This document shows, piece by piece, positions 16,692 through 24,562 of a stretch of DNA of 46,197 nucleotides (position 1 is its first letter; every line of letters begins with the position of its first letter). Source of the stretch: a virus. The notes beneath the pieces were generated by a model. It searched no databases and was not told the origin of the DNA. It saw nothing but the letters and a program-made list of their open reading frames with translations. The translations under genes and the position numbers were made by a program. Where the stretch lies: positions 1 through 46,197 of the IMG/VR virus record IMGVR_UViG_3300025137_000066; one strand, written 5' to 3'.

Positions 16692-16979
16692 ATGGGTGAA
16701 CAAGGAAATATTGAGCTTGGCAACGTCATGGTTTTTACCACTGACAATGAAGGCCACCCTCCTGAGTTTTGGGCTGAGCAGATCACAAACAAGATTGTAT
16801 CTGTGTCAGAGAACGCGGAGCCGCACGTCAGGCAGCAAGCGTTGGCTTTCAGAAAGTATATTTATAACGTAGTATTGAGTGGAATTGGTAATGCAATTAC
16901 CTCTGATCGTGTCACAATTAGGGGTAAGCTTATTGCTCAGGGCCATGAAGACATGGCTAACATCATAAAGGAGCTTTGA
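16692..16979 (+). CDS. Small conserved-type helical protein, 95 aa
   Basis: A short protein with an N-terminal beta strand (NVMVFTTDNEGHPPEFWAEQ) followed by two long helices (residues 45-95, including RQQALAFRKYIYNVVLSG and RGKLIAQGHEDMANII). Similar proteins sit beside tail genes in many aquatic phages with no assigned role. It ends one base before the next ATG. Probably a virion assembly factor. Confidence 0.68.
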   Translation: MGEQGNIELGNVMVFTTDNEGHPPEFWAEQITNKIVSVSENAEPHVRQQALAFRKYIYNVVLSGIGNAITSDRVTIRGKLIAQGHEDMANIIKEL

Positions 16980-16980
16980 C

Positions 16981-17409
16981 ATGGCTATCACATCTGCAAT
17001 TTGTTCGTCATTCAAGCAGGAAGTGCTTGTTGGCACTCACAACTTTACAGCTTCAAGCGGCAACAGCTTCAAGCTTGCGCTGTACACCTCCAGCGCAACA
17101 CTGGGCGCTGCTACGACGGCCTTTACTACAACAGGTCAAGCCAGCGGCACGAACTACACCAGCGGCGGTAACGCCTTAACCAGCGTAACGCCTGTGCTGA
17201 GCGGCACGACTGCTGTATGCGATTTTGCAGACCTGACTTTTGGAACAGCAACAGTCACTGCGAGAGGCTGCATGATCTATAACGACACCCAGTCTGATAA
17301 GGCGGTTGCTATCATCGACTTTGGTGGTGACAAGACATCTACCGCTGGCAACTTCACTGTTGTCTTTCCAAGCCCAACAGCGACTGGCGCAATCATTCGG
17401 TTGGCCTAA
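16981..17409 (+). CDS. Beta-rich tail-region protein, 142 aa
   Basis: A 142 aa protein dominated by Thr, Ser, Ala and Gly, opening AITSAICSSFKQEVLVGTHNF, typical of small virion proteins in aquatic phages. Predicted beta-sandwich throughout, with no charged helix and no enzyme motif. It directly precedes the large tail protein after 6 bp. Likely a structural part of the tail or a fibre connector (inference). Confidence 0.7.
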   Translation: MAITSAICSSFKQEVLVGTHNFTASSGNSFKLALYTSSATLGAATTAFTTTGQASGTNYTSGGNALTSVTPVLSGTTAVCDFADLTFGTATVTARGCMIYNDTQSDKAVAIIDFGGDKTSTAGNFTVVFPSPTATGAIIRLA

Positions 17410-17415
17410 TGCCAA

Positions 17416-19308
17416 ATGCCATTATCAAGGATAGATTTTCAGCCGGGAATCAATAAAGAAGAAACCGACTTAGCCGCCAAAGGCGGATGGGTAGACGGAA
17501 ACCTTATTCGATTCCGAAAGGGTCGCCCAGAGAAAGTGGGCGGATGGTACAAGCGTGGAACTCAATCATTTCTTGGGTCGTGCCGCGCACTGCATAGCTG
17601 GATATCTTTGGCGGGAACTCGCTACCTTGGCTTAGGCACCACGGTTAAATACTACATCGAGGAAGGCGACAGATATTACGACGTAACGCCGATACGAAAG
17701 ACCTCGACCAACAGCATCACCTTTGCCGCTACCAACGGCTCATCAACCATCACTGTTACAGACTCAAGCAACGGGTCTGTAACCAACGACTTTGTCACTT
17801 TTTCAGGCGCGGTTAGTCTTGGTGGGTTAATCACCGCTGAGGTTTTGAATCAGGAATATCAAATACTGTTAGTGACTGGCACAAACACCTACACGATCAC
17901 TGCAAAAGACACAGACGGCGCAACTGTCACAGCCAACTCTTCTGACACGGGCAACGGCGGCTCAGGCGTTGACGGCTCGTATCAGATAAATGTTGGGCTA
18001 GACACCTACGTTCAAGGGTCTGGCTGGGGTCTTGGCACTTGGGGCGCTGGTGGGTACGGATCTGCATCAGCCATTAGCGCAGTAAACCAGCTTAGGCTTT
18101 GGACGCATGACAACTTTGGCGAGAACCTCATTATCAACCCGCGTGGAGCTGGCATCTTTAGATGGCTTGAGAATGGCGGGACTTCAGAGCCAGCAGTTTT
18201 GCTTTCAGGGATTACGGGCGCAAACTTAGTCCCAACACTTGGTTTGCAGGTCATAACCTCCGAAACCGACAGGCACCTCATTGTGCTTGGCGCTGACCCG
18301 ATAGTGAATAATTCGAGGTCTGGAGCTATTGACCCAATGCTTGTTGCTTTCAGTGCGTCTGAAGATGATTTGCAGTTTGAGCCATTGGCAACCAACAGCG
18401 CAGGCTCTGTAAGGCTGTCTAGCGGGTCGTTTATTGTTGGTGGAATGAAGTCGCGCCAAGAAATACTGATCTGGACAGACACCAGCCTGTACTCGATGAG
18501 CTTTATCGGGCCTCCGCTTACCTTTGCGATCAACCTAGTCAACGAAGGCTCTGGCATTGTTGGCCCGAAGGCCGCTGTAAACGCTCCAAACGGCGTGTAC
18601 TACGCAAGCAAGACAGGGTTCTACTTCTACAACGGAGCTGTTCAGAAGCTTCCTTGCACCGTGCAAGAGTATGTCTTTGAAGACCTCGATCTTGGTCAGG
18701 CGTTCAAGTGCTTTATGGGGCTGAACTCAGAGTTTGGTGAGATGTGGTTCTTCTACCCAAGCCTTACAGATGGCACTGGCGAGATAAGCCGATACGTTAT
18801 CTACAACTACGAAGAAAACACATGGTCTGTCGGGTCTTTGATTCGATACTCGTGGATCGATGCTGGTATTGAAGATCAGCCTATGGCGGCTGGCTTAACG
18901 AGTAGCGAAAACTGCATATTCAACCACGAGACTGGGTTTGATGATTACAACCAGCCCATGACTGGTGTTTTCATTGAGTCAGCGGACATTGACATATCTG
19001 ACGGCGAAAACTTTGCTTTCGTGAAACGAATGATTCCTGACGTTGCGTTTATTAAAGACGCCACCGTCAGCAACACCCCCGCTATGAATATTGTGCTGAA
19101 GCGTCGAGACTTCCCCGGTCAGTCTTTGACCACTGACTCCACTACTCAGGTGACTGAAAGCTCTACGTTCAACAGCCTGAGAAGCCGAGCGCGTCAGGTG
19201 GTGTTGCGGTTTGAGTCTGATGATGACGCATCAAGCGGCGATCAGGTTGGTTATAAGTGGAGGCTTGGTGCCACAAGGCTAGACCTTCAGCAAAGCGGCA
19301 GGCGCTAG
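17416..19308 (+). CDS. Large beta-rich tail tube / hub protein
   Basis: A 630 aa protein with GGWVDGNLIRFRKGRPEKVGGW-type N-terminus (parts: GGWVDGNLIRF at 23-33 and GRPEKVGGW at 36-44), a pattern found in tail-tube or nozzle proteins of aquatic podoviruses. It is nearly all beta strands, with repeated Thr/Ser-rich segments around 90-160 and blade-like repeats in the middle and end, consistent with a beta-propeller nozzle comparable in role to P22 gp10 (inference). Placed after the adaptors, as expected for a podoviral tail. A second in-frame ATG is not visible nearby; the 5' site is weak. Confidence 0.75.
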   Translation: MPLSRIDFQPGINKEETDLAAKGGWVDGNLIRFRKGRPEKVGGWYKRGTQSFLGSCRALHSWISLAGTRYLGLGTTVKYYIEEGDRYYDVTPIRKTSTNSITFAATNGSSTITVTDSSNGSVTNDFVTFSGAVSLGGLITAEVLNQEYQILLVTGTNTYTITAKDTDGATVTANSSDTGNGGSGVDGSYQINVGLDTYVQGSGWGLGTWGAGGYGSASAISAVNQLRLWTHDNFGENLIINPRGAGIFRWLENGGTSEPAVLLSGITGANLVPTLGLQVITSETDRHLIVLGADPIVNNSRSGAIDPMLVAFSASEDDLQFEPLATNSAGSVRLSSGSFIVGGMKSRQEILIWTDTSLYSMSFIGPPLTFAINLVNEGSGIVGPKAAVNAPNGVYYASKTGFYFYNGAVQKLPCTVQEYVFEDLDLGQAFKCFMGLNSEFGEMWFFYPSLTDGTGEISRYVIYNYEENTWSVGSLIRYSWIDAGIEDQPMAAGLTSSENCIFNHETGFDDYNQPMTGVFIESADIDISDGENFAFVKRMIPDVAFIKDATVSNTPAMNIVLKRRDFPGQSLTTDSTTQVTESSTFNSLRSRARQVVLRFESDDDASSGDQVGYKWRLGATRLDLQQSGRR

Positions 19309-19620
19309 ATGAGCCGCCTTTTGGAAACAAGGCTTCCTTCCGCCCAAGGCGACAAGGTCGAGTCTGGCACGTTTAACCGATTGGTTCGTGTGCTTGAGCT
19401 GAACCTTGGAAGCGTAGACATCACAATATCTCCGCACTTCAACGCAAATGAAATCAGTACGCTTCAGTTTGCAACAGGTGCTATTATCTTCAATACTACG
19501 ACAGAGATACATCAGGCGTTTGATGGCACTACGTTTAGGGACTTGTATAGCCATCAAACCTACCCAACAGGCCAGTCCGCCACCTTTGGCTTAGGGTCTG
19601 TAACAGTGAGTACACCGTAA
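19309..19620 (+). CDS. Small tail-associated protein, 103 aa
   Basis: Starts directly after the previous stop (TAGATG). N-terminal helix (FNRLVRVLELNLGSVDIT) and a beta-rich C-terminus with a Gly/Thr/Ser end (GLGSVTVSTP). Small proteins with this GxFNRLVRVLE layout follow the tail nozzle gene in many aquatic phages. Overlaps the next gene by one base (TAATG). Likely a tail structural part; no motif decides the role. Confidence 0.7.
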   Translation: MSRLLETRLPSAQGDKVESGTFNRLVRVLELNLGSVDITISPHFNANEISTLQFATGAIIFNTTTEIHQAFDGTTFRDLYSHQTYPTGQSATFGLGSVTVSTP

Positions 19621-21416
19621 TGGATGCAATGCTTCAGAGTCGAATTCAAAACCTCATTGGCGGTGACATGCCTGTTCAAATGGCTGAGGGCGGGATGGTA
19701 GAGCCGATGCCTGAAATGGCTATGCCTGAGATGGCAATAGCTGAAGCTGCGCCTGAGATGCAACAGAACTCAAATGCTGGTCTTGAGATGGCTCTAAACG
19801 AGCTGATGATGCAACAGGGCATGGCAGAAGATCCCGTTGAGCAAGAGATGTATGAGCGCATGGGCGATGCAGCCAACGCTCCTATGGCCGAGCAAGCGCA
19901 AATGCTTGCAGCCGAAGGTCGCGGTGATGACACGGTGTTGGCTCACTTACGACCCGGCGAGGTTGTGCTTCCACCTGAGATGTTTGATGACGCTCAGTTT
20001 GAGGCCGCAGTAGAGAATAGATTCAACGAGCTGGACATCGACCCTGAGCGTCACGTTGTGGCTATGGGCATTGCAAGCCTGAACCCGATTACTGGCTTGG
20101 AAGAGTTTGGCTTTTTCAAGAAGCTTGGCAAGAGCATCAAGAAGTTTGCAAAGAAGATAGCGCCTGTAGCTGGCCCACTGGCTAACTTTATACCCGGCGT
20201 TGGGCCTTTGATCGCTGCTGGTATTGGCGCTGCAACCAACGTGGTTGGCGGCAAGGGCTTGAAAGGCGCTATAAGTGGTGCGCTTGGTGGCTATGGCACT
20301 GGTAAGTTGCTCAGCGGCATTGGCAGCTTAGGTAGTGGCGCAGCAAGCGCAGCAAGCGGAGCAAGTGGTGCGGCAAGCGGAGCAAGTAGTGCGGCAAGCA
20401 GCGGCGGCGGCTTTTTTAGCAATCTAGGCAAAGGAATAGGAAGCATTTTCAAAGGCGGTGGAGCTGACGGAGTAGGAAAGTTTGGAAAAATAGGTGATTT
20501 CTTTGGTGGTGGCATCGGAAGCTTGATGGGTGGAGGCGCTGATGGCTCCACATTAGAACAGTTTGTAAGCCAGAACCCAAACTTTGCGAAAACAATAGAA
20601 GGCTTTAAACAAGCTGGTCTTAATGAAGGGCAGATTTTAGAAGCGTTGAAAGGCACTCCCGGATTATCGGATTTGGTTAGTCAGGGTGGAGGCAACTTCT
20701 TCAGCAACCTAATTAGTGGCGGCGGAGCTGACGGCAAAGGCAACTATGGCGCTCTAGGGGATTTCCTTGGCGGCGGTTTAGGCACAGGTACAGGCACAGG
20801 CAGCGGCGGTCTTGGTGGACTTCTGGGTGGCGCTGGCGGTCTTGCGGCAGCAGGCTTGCTTGGCAAGCTGGCTTATGATGAAGCCAAGAACAGAAAAGGC
20901 GTAGCCCTTACCCCGCTCACTCAAGAGGGATCTACTGGCCGATACAACATTGAAGCCGAAATTGCACGGCGCACTGGTCAGCCTGCACCCAACCCTGTTG
21001 AATTCGGTTTGTTACCAAAGGGAACAATACCTACCCTGAGCGGCGGCAAGCCGCCTCAACAAGAAGCTGCTACGGGTATGCGTTACGGCGGCATGGTCAT
21101 GCCAATGGCTTACGCCAAGGGCGGTAACGTAGCCACAGAGGACTTTGAGCGCATGAACGGCGGTATCAACGGCGAAGGCACTGAAACCAGTGACGATGTG
21201 CCAGCGATGCTGTCGGACGGCGAGTTCGTTATGACGGGCCAAGCGGTTCGTGGTGCGGGAGCCTTTGATCTATCTAAGGGTGATGGCGGCATCATTACGC
21301 TCACGCCAAATGGCGGTGAAAGCCGTGGCGATGGCACCGCGCTCATGTACGAAATGATGGACTTGTTTGCCGAGTTTGCGGATAAGCCCAAGCCAAAGAG
21401 GGCTAAAAAGAAATGA
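19620..21416 (+). CDS. Internal virion / ejection protein A (Gly-rich, hydrophobic)
   Basis: A 598 aa protein. Residues 20-80 are Met/Glu/Ala-rich and include MAEGGMV. A GDDTVLAHLRPGEVVLPPEMF segment (split as GDDTVLAHL and RPGEVVLPPEMF, about 101-121) is typical of this protein class. A Gly/Ala-rich hydrophobic stretch (APVAGPLANFIPGVGPLIAA, about 181-200, then glycine-zipper repeats to 260) could insert in membranes. Near the end DVPAMLSDGEFVMTGQAVRG (540s) repeats the theme. Likely ejected with DNA to form a channel, as T7 gp14-16 do (inference). Confidence 0.7.
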   Translation: MDAMLQSRIQNLIGGDMPVQMAEGGMVEPMPEMAMPEMAIAEAAPEMQQNSNAGLEMALNELMMQQGMAEDPVEQEMYERMGDAANAPMAEQAQMLAAEGRGDDTVLAHLRPGEVVLPPEMFDDAQFEAAVENRFNELDIDPERHVVAMGIASLNPITGLEEFGFFKKLGKSIKKFAKKIAPVAGPLANFIPGVGPLIAAGIGAATNVVGGKGLKGAISGALGGYGTGKLLSGIGSLGSGAASAASGASGAASGASSAASSGGGFFSNLGKGIGSIFKGGGADGVGKFGKIGDFFGGGIGSLMGGGADGSTLEQFVSQNPNFAKTIEGFKQAGLNEGQILEALKGTPGLSDLVSQGGGNFFSNLISGGGADGKGNYGALGDFLGGGLGTGTGTGSGGLGGLLGGAGGLAAAGLLGKLAYDEAKNRKGVALTPLTQEGSTGRYNIEAEIARRTGQPAPNPVEFGLLPKGTIPTLSGGKPPQQEAATGMRYGGMVMPMAYAKGGNVATEDFERMNGGINGEGTETSDDVPAMLSDGEFVMTGQAVRGAGAFDLSKGDGGIITLTPNGGESRGDGTALMYEMMDLFAEFADKPKPKRAKKK

Positions 21417-23161
21417 GCATTCTGACGCCAGCACAACTGCAAAGGGTTCGTAAGTTTCAAGAAGGCGGTACAGCCGATACGTCTCAGCCTTTTGTTTCAG
21501 GCGTAACCAAAACCGAAACACGCCTTGATCCGATAACCCAGCAACTGCTGTTTGGTTTGGATGGCGAAGGCGGCTTCATACCGGGCGCGTTTCAGGCTGC
21601 TGAGCGTACTTTCTTTGACGAGCAGGGCCGACCCATCGTCATACCTCAAGAGATTGCAGGCTTTAGCCCAGATCAAATCAGGGCCATGCAACTGGCTCGA
21701 TCCAATGTCGGCACTCAACAGCCATTCATTGAAGAGGCTATGCGCCGAGGCCAGATGGGGATCGACTCATTACAAGGCGGCTTGAGCGATCAAGCAGTAG
21801 CGTCGCAGCAGGCGCTAGAGTCTATTCGTGAAGGCTCACGCTTTGCACTAGACCAACGAGATCGCGCTCTAATGGACTCAATGAGAGGGTCGCAGCAGGG
21901 CAGAGGCAGAGCGATAGCGGCTGAAGAGCGGCTTCGTGGCGACCTTGGTGACATGAGCCGAAAGGGTATTCGTGACACCCAAAGATTTGGAATGGACTTG
22001 GCTCGCGCTCAACAGCAGGGCCGCAAGACTTACGATGAGTTTGGCCGAGACATAACCGACACAGTCGGCATGAGCATGACTGAGGCCGAGCGTTTTCGCA
22101 GTGGCTTGGGCGAGTCTGAGGGATTATTGCGCGGAACAACTGGCGCACTCGACATAGCCGAAGCCACATCTAAATATCAAAACCCATACGAAGACGCCGT
22201 CGTTCAACAGATGATTGATGACGCCACTAAGGGTTTGGCTCAACAAGATTTAACGCAGTATGCGCGTGATGTATCGTCTGGTGGAGAGTCAGCATTCGGC
22301 TCCAGAGCGCGTCTAAGCGCCGCTGAGCGAGCCGAAGCGATGGGCAGGGGTTTGTCAAAGGGTGTTGGTGCATTGCGCTCACAGGGCTTCCAGCAGGCTC
22401 AACAGACTGCAATTGCAGAAGATGAGCGCCAGAAGCAAGCCGCCAGAACAGCATCGGCTGGTTTGGCAGGATTGCAAGGTCAATCTTATGGCGCAGGTCG
22501 TGATGTGACTGGTCAGCTAGGTCAGGCAGCTCAATCCAAACTGGCAGCAGGAACTGGCTACGGAAACCTCATTCAGCAAAGCGCCCAACAACAATTAGGT
22601 GCTCAGCAGCAACTTAGCGGTCAAATGGGGCAAGCGGCCCAGCAAAGATTTGCGGCTGGTACTGGCTTAGGTCAAACACTTTCTGGCTTGGGTCAGCAAG
22701 ATGCAGCCGCACGTCAGATGGCAGGACAGACTGGCATGGGCGTAGCAGGCACTCTAGCGGGTCAGTACGGGCAGATAGGTCAACAGCAGGCTCAGGCAGG
22801 ACAACAGCTTGGCGCGGCTCAGACGGGCTATGGAAGCTTCCTGAGCGGTCTTGGGGGGCAGGCACAGCAGGCTGGGGCGCAAGACGTTGCAGCGTTGCAG
22901 GGCATTGGTGGAATGGCTCAGCAGAACCGACAGGCGCAGCTTGATGCACAACGCGCTGGCTTGTTGCAGGCGCAACAGGCTCCGCTGGCTCAATACCAAG
23001 CCTTGATGCCATTCGTGAACATGGCTCCCGCAGGGCAGACCCAGTTCCAAACCAACTTTACGCCTGATCCTTCTGCGTTGCAGGCGGGTGTAGGCACTGG
23101 CTTGGCGACACTAGGCGCTTTGGGCAACTTTTACGGAAAGCCTCAACAACAAGCGGGTTAA
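21413..23161 (+). CDS. Internal virion / ejection protein B (Gln-rich)
   Basis: A 582 aa protein, opening in an ATGA overlap with the previous gene. N-terminal FQEGGTA (15-21) parallels motifs in the neighbouring proteins. A central helical part (residues 100-340) is followed by a long Gln/Gly/Ala repeat (about 340-540; for example GQLGQAAQSKLAAGTGYGNL in 20-residue periods). Periodic AAGTGYG/AAGTGLG units suggest an extended amphipathic structure, possibly a channel-forming internal core protein. No enzyme motif. Confidence 0.68.
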   Translation: MSILTPAQLQRVRKFQEGGTADTSQPFVSGVTKTETRLDPITQQLLFGLDGEGGFIPGAFQAAERTFFDEQGRPIVIPQEIAGFSPDQIRAMQLARSNVGTQQPFIEEAMRRGQMGIDSLQGGLSDQAVASQQALESIREGSRFALDQRDRALMDSMRGSQQGRGRAIAAEERLRGDLGDMSRKGIRDTQRFGMDLARAQQQGRKTYDEFGRDITDTVGMSMTEAERFRSGLGESEGLLRGTTGALDIAEATSKYQNPYEDAVVQQMIDDATKGLAQQDLTQYARDVSSGGESAFGSRARLSAAERAEAMGRGLSKGVGALRSQGFQQAQQTAIAEDERQKQAARTASAGLAGLQGQSYGAGRDVTGQLGQAAQSKLAAGTGYGNLIQQSAQQQLGAQQQLSGQMGQAAQQRFAAGTGLGQTLSGLGQQDAAARQMAGQTGMGVAGTLAGQYGQIGQQQAQAGQQLGAAQTGYGSFLSGLGGQAQQAGAQDVAALQGIGGMAQQNRQAQLDAQRAGLLQAQQAPLAQYQALMPFVNMAPAGQTQFQTNFTPDPSALQAGVGTGLATLGALGNFYGKPQQQAG

Positions 23162-23164
23162 AGA

Positions 23165-24562
23165 ATGGAAAGATTAGAGCCAGTTCAGGGGATAGACCCG
23201 TTTGACGATTACACCACTGGTGCTCCCGGCCTAAAGCCGTTGGACATGGAGCAGTTTGACGAGCCTGATCCCATTGCTCAATTAGAAGCTGCTATTACAG
23301 AAGCTCTCAAAGCCGACCAAGCGAAACAAAAGGTCGGGGTCGCAGAGAAAACTGGGATGTTTAGTAATCGTTACGATGATTACGTTAAAAAGCTAACTCC
23401 TTTATTCAGCTCGCCACAAAAACCAACACTTTTTGACTTGGCGAGCGATGTCGGCGCTGCGATGTTGTCAGCAGACCCGACGGCTGGCGCTTTTAGGTCT
23501 GCCGGTGCAGGTTTTACTGCGTTCAATGAACGGTTGAGAAAGTCACGAGAAGACAAGAGATTGATTGATCAATCAATTGGACTGAAAGCTTTTGAGCTTG
23601 CACGGGCGGATGAAGCGGCAGCGAGGGACTATTTGAACAAACGTGATTTGGAGCGTTTAAAGTTAGACGCCAAACCTTTCGATCCTCTCGTTTACGAAAT
23701 CGATGAGAAAGATAGCAAAGGACAAGTCATTGGCAGGAAGCAGGTTCGCGTCGATCCCAGAAACAAGATCGAGGTGAAGGCGATAGAAGACGATCCCAGT
23801 GCTAGGCTTATCAGAACGCCGCAAAGTAGCATAACGACCACGGTTGAAGCCCCCAGAACACCGACTAGATATGACGTTAAGGCTGGGGAAGCCTTAGCGA
23901 AACTTGAGTCAGACATATTCAAAGCGGCGGAAGACGCGGCTAATCAGAACCAATTGACCACTATGTTTTTGAACGTAGTCGAGGAGTTGGGCGAGGAAAA
24001 TTTTGGGACGCTTCAAAGCCAAACCTTGCAAGCCAGAAAAGTTTTGTCCGAGTTAGGTTTGTTTACAGAAGAAGACAAGACTTTCTCAGCTCAGGAATTG
24101 GCTAACACTCTAGGCACTCGAATTGCTATGGGTCTGGTCGGCCAAACTAAAGGGGCAATCACCGAAATGGAAATGCGGCTATTCATCGCCGCATCGCCTA
24201 GCTTAGCGTCAACTTACTATGGCGCACTTGAACAAGCCAGTTTTTTACAGCGCATGGCGAATCGGAACGTGGAAATACAACGGGAATATGGTCTTGCAGT
24301 TCAGAACGGTCTTTTCAATGGCATGGAAACAGATGCCGACAAACTCAGTCAGGCTCGTGCGTGGATTACGAATTGGAGATTAGAAAACCCGTTCTTCGAT
24401 GCAAGCGAGCTGCAAAATTTACGAGATTTAGCAGATAAGCAACCGGCTGCTGCGAAAGCTTTCGGCCAAAGTTTCTTGAATAAACTGTATGGTAAGGGGG
24501 AATCAGCTCCTAGCGAGCAAATGGCCGACGATGATGAAGAAATGACCACGGACTTTAGCTAG
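23165..24562 (+). CDS. Internal virion protein C, 465 aa
   Basis: Acidic N-terminus, then a helix-rich body (residues 40-150 and 220-420) and an acidic C-terminus ending MTTDFS. A Gly/Ala hydrophobic patch (DLASDVGAAMLSADPTAGAF, about 88-107) is moderate. Its place between two other large internal proteins, and the end overlapping nothing but adjacent to the next ATG, suggest a set of core proteins made together. No conserved enzyme site is seen; no homology could be named. Confidence 0.65.
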   Translation: MERLEPVQGIDPFDDYTTGAPGLKPLDMEQFDEPDPIAQLEAAITEALKADQAKQKVGVAEKTGMFSNRYDDYVKKLTPLFSSPQKPTLFDLASDVGAAMLSADPTAGAFRSAGAGFTAFNERLRKSREDKRLIDQSIGLKAFELARADEAAARDYLNKRDLERLKLDAKPFDPLVYEIDEKDSKGQVIGRKQVRVDPRNKIEVKAIEDDPSARLIRTPQSSITTTVEAPRTPTRYDVKAGEALAKLESDIFKAAEDAANQNQLTTMFLNVVEELGEENFGTLQSQTLQARKVLSELGLFTEEDKTFSAQELANTLGTRIAMGLVGQTKGAITEMEMRLFIAASPSLASTYYGALEQASFLQRMANRNVEIQREYGLAVQNGLFNGMETDADKLSQARAWITNWRLENPFFDASELQNLRDLADKQPAAAKAFGQSFLNKLYGKGESAPSEQMADDDEEMTTDFS